A stretch of DNA of 64,000 nucleotides, taken from positions 234,711 to 298,710 of the forward strand of contig NZ_JGYP01000004.1 of NCBI RefSeq assembly GCF_000741525.1, given 5' to 3'. The DNA comes from Bifidobacterium bohemicum DSM 22767 (GTDB lineage: Bacteria; Actinomycetota; Actinomycetes; Actinomycetales; Bifidobacteriaceae). The notes under the pieces are model-generated. The model was not told where the DNA came from and made no database searches. It saw only the letters and a list, made by a program, of their open reading frames with translations. Positions 63,747 to 64,000 of the stretch are shown here, piece by piece; the stretch's first letter is position 1; each line of letters starts with the position of its first letter. A program made the translations under genes and the position numbers.

Positions 63747-64000
63747 GGTCATTGCCTTTCTTCTCACAGGTTCCAAGCCGTCTCCAGCTACCGAACCATC
63801 CTTGCCGCCTTGACGACAAACCCGTACGGCGTCACAGCCGTTCTCAAAAACAAAACACCAAAGTTTCGCCACCGCATTGTGCCATCCAATTCTTCCAAAC
63901 GGCATCTATTTGCTTCCGACACCACCAAGGCGTTGACAACTTCATACTACAATGACGCCCGGAAGACCAAAAAAAAAACAAGCGCCCTCTTGAAAAAAAA
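63747..64000 (-). other. Leader region of gldA and window edge
   Basis: Presumed promoter region of gldA. The last 35 bases hold CAAGCGCCCTCTTG between A runs; on the minus strand this could be a weak terminator for a gene beyond the window. Confidence 0.35.

Noticed and set aside
1..64000. CRISPR arrays, tRNA or rRNA genes
   Set aside because: No evenly spaced 25-40-bp repeats were seen, and no tRNA-like cloverleaf with a GGTTCGA-type T loop or rRNA segment was recognised by eye. A covariance-model search would settle the tRNA question.

Overview
This window is a chromosomal segment of an actinobacterium, almost certainly a Bifidobacterium or close Bifidobacteriaceae relative. The basis is a GC-rich genome, AAGGAG-type ribosome binding sites, TANNNT -10 boxes placed 6-8 nt before many start codons, a ppk-mutT1 pair, a MurT-GatD pair, several GH13 alpha-glucosidases with LacI regulators, and a PTS reduced to HPr, enzyme I and one permease. 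No rRNA, tRNA, CRISPR array, prophage or insertion sequence was recognised. The species cannot be fixed from the sequence alone.

Layout. Positions 1-9170 hold a small disordered protein, a bifidobacterial protein of unknown function, a histidine phosphatase, a GtrA-like membrane protein, an MIF/tautomerase-like protein, formate-tetrahydrofolate ligase, a C69 dipeptidase and a YbhB/PEBP protein. Positions 9346-15438 are a PTS island: ptsI followed by IIA, IIB and IIC of the L-ascorbate (Ula) type on the minus strand, with ptsH and a LacI regulator on the plus strand. Positions 15501-21943 are housekeeping genes on the minus strand (holB, tmk, topA, a PAP2 phosphatase). Positions 22365-27200 carry ppk, a MutT1-like Nudix/histidine-phosphatase gene broken by one extra base, and a conserved unknown. 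upp, a UbiB/ABC1 kinase-like protein and a phasin-like protein follow.

Positions 31459-36389 are a sugar locus (LacI, GH13 alpha-glucosidase, MFS sugar transporter). Positions 36592-40495 are dnaB-murT-gatD on the minus strand with overlapping or nearly overlapping ends. A 1-kb non-coding stretch follows, carrying five DnaA-box-like 9-mers in about 100 bp. Next come a MATE exporter, a MarR regulator with an MFS drug exporter, gnd and a tyrosine phosphatase.

Positions 48545-54299 form the most interesting accessory locus: a GH172 (DUF2961) glycosidase, two ABC permeases, a solute-binding lipoprotein and a LacI regulator. The same TCGAAACGTTTCGA operator lies before the binding-protein gene and before the regulator gene. 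A second LacI/GH13 pair follows. The window ends with a histidine phosphatase, a DUF4235 protein, a nitroreductase, a small zinc-ribbon protein, an aldo/keto reductase and glycerol dehydrogenase.

How the parts fit. Three LacI-type modules plus the PTS handle oligosaccharide and sugar uptake. The inferred chain for the GH172 locus is import of a fructan- or arabinan-derived oligosaccharide, intracellular cleavage by GH172 (no signal peptide), and derepression of LacI. Beyond the genes, the notable features are a recurring DnaA-box element in three non-coding gaps, four poly-C tracts of 9-10 bases in non-coding DNA, a MurT without its expected Cys4 zinc ribbon, and low-complexity insertions in several conserved enzymes.
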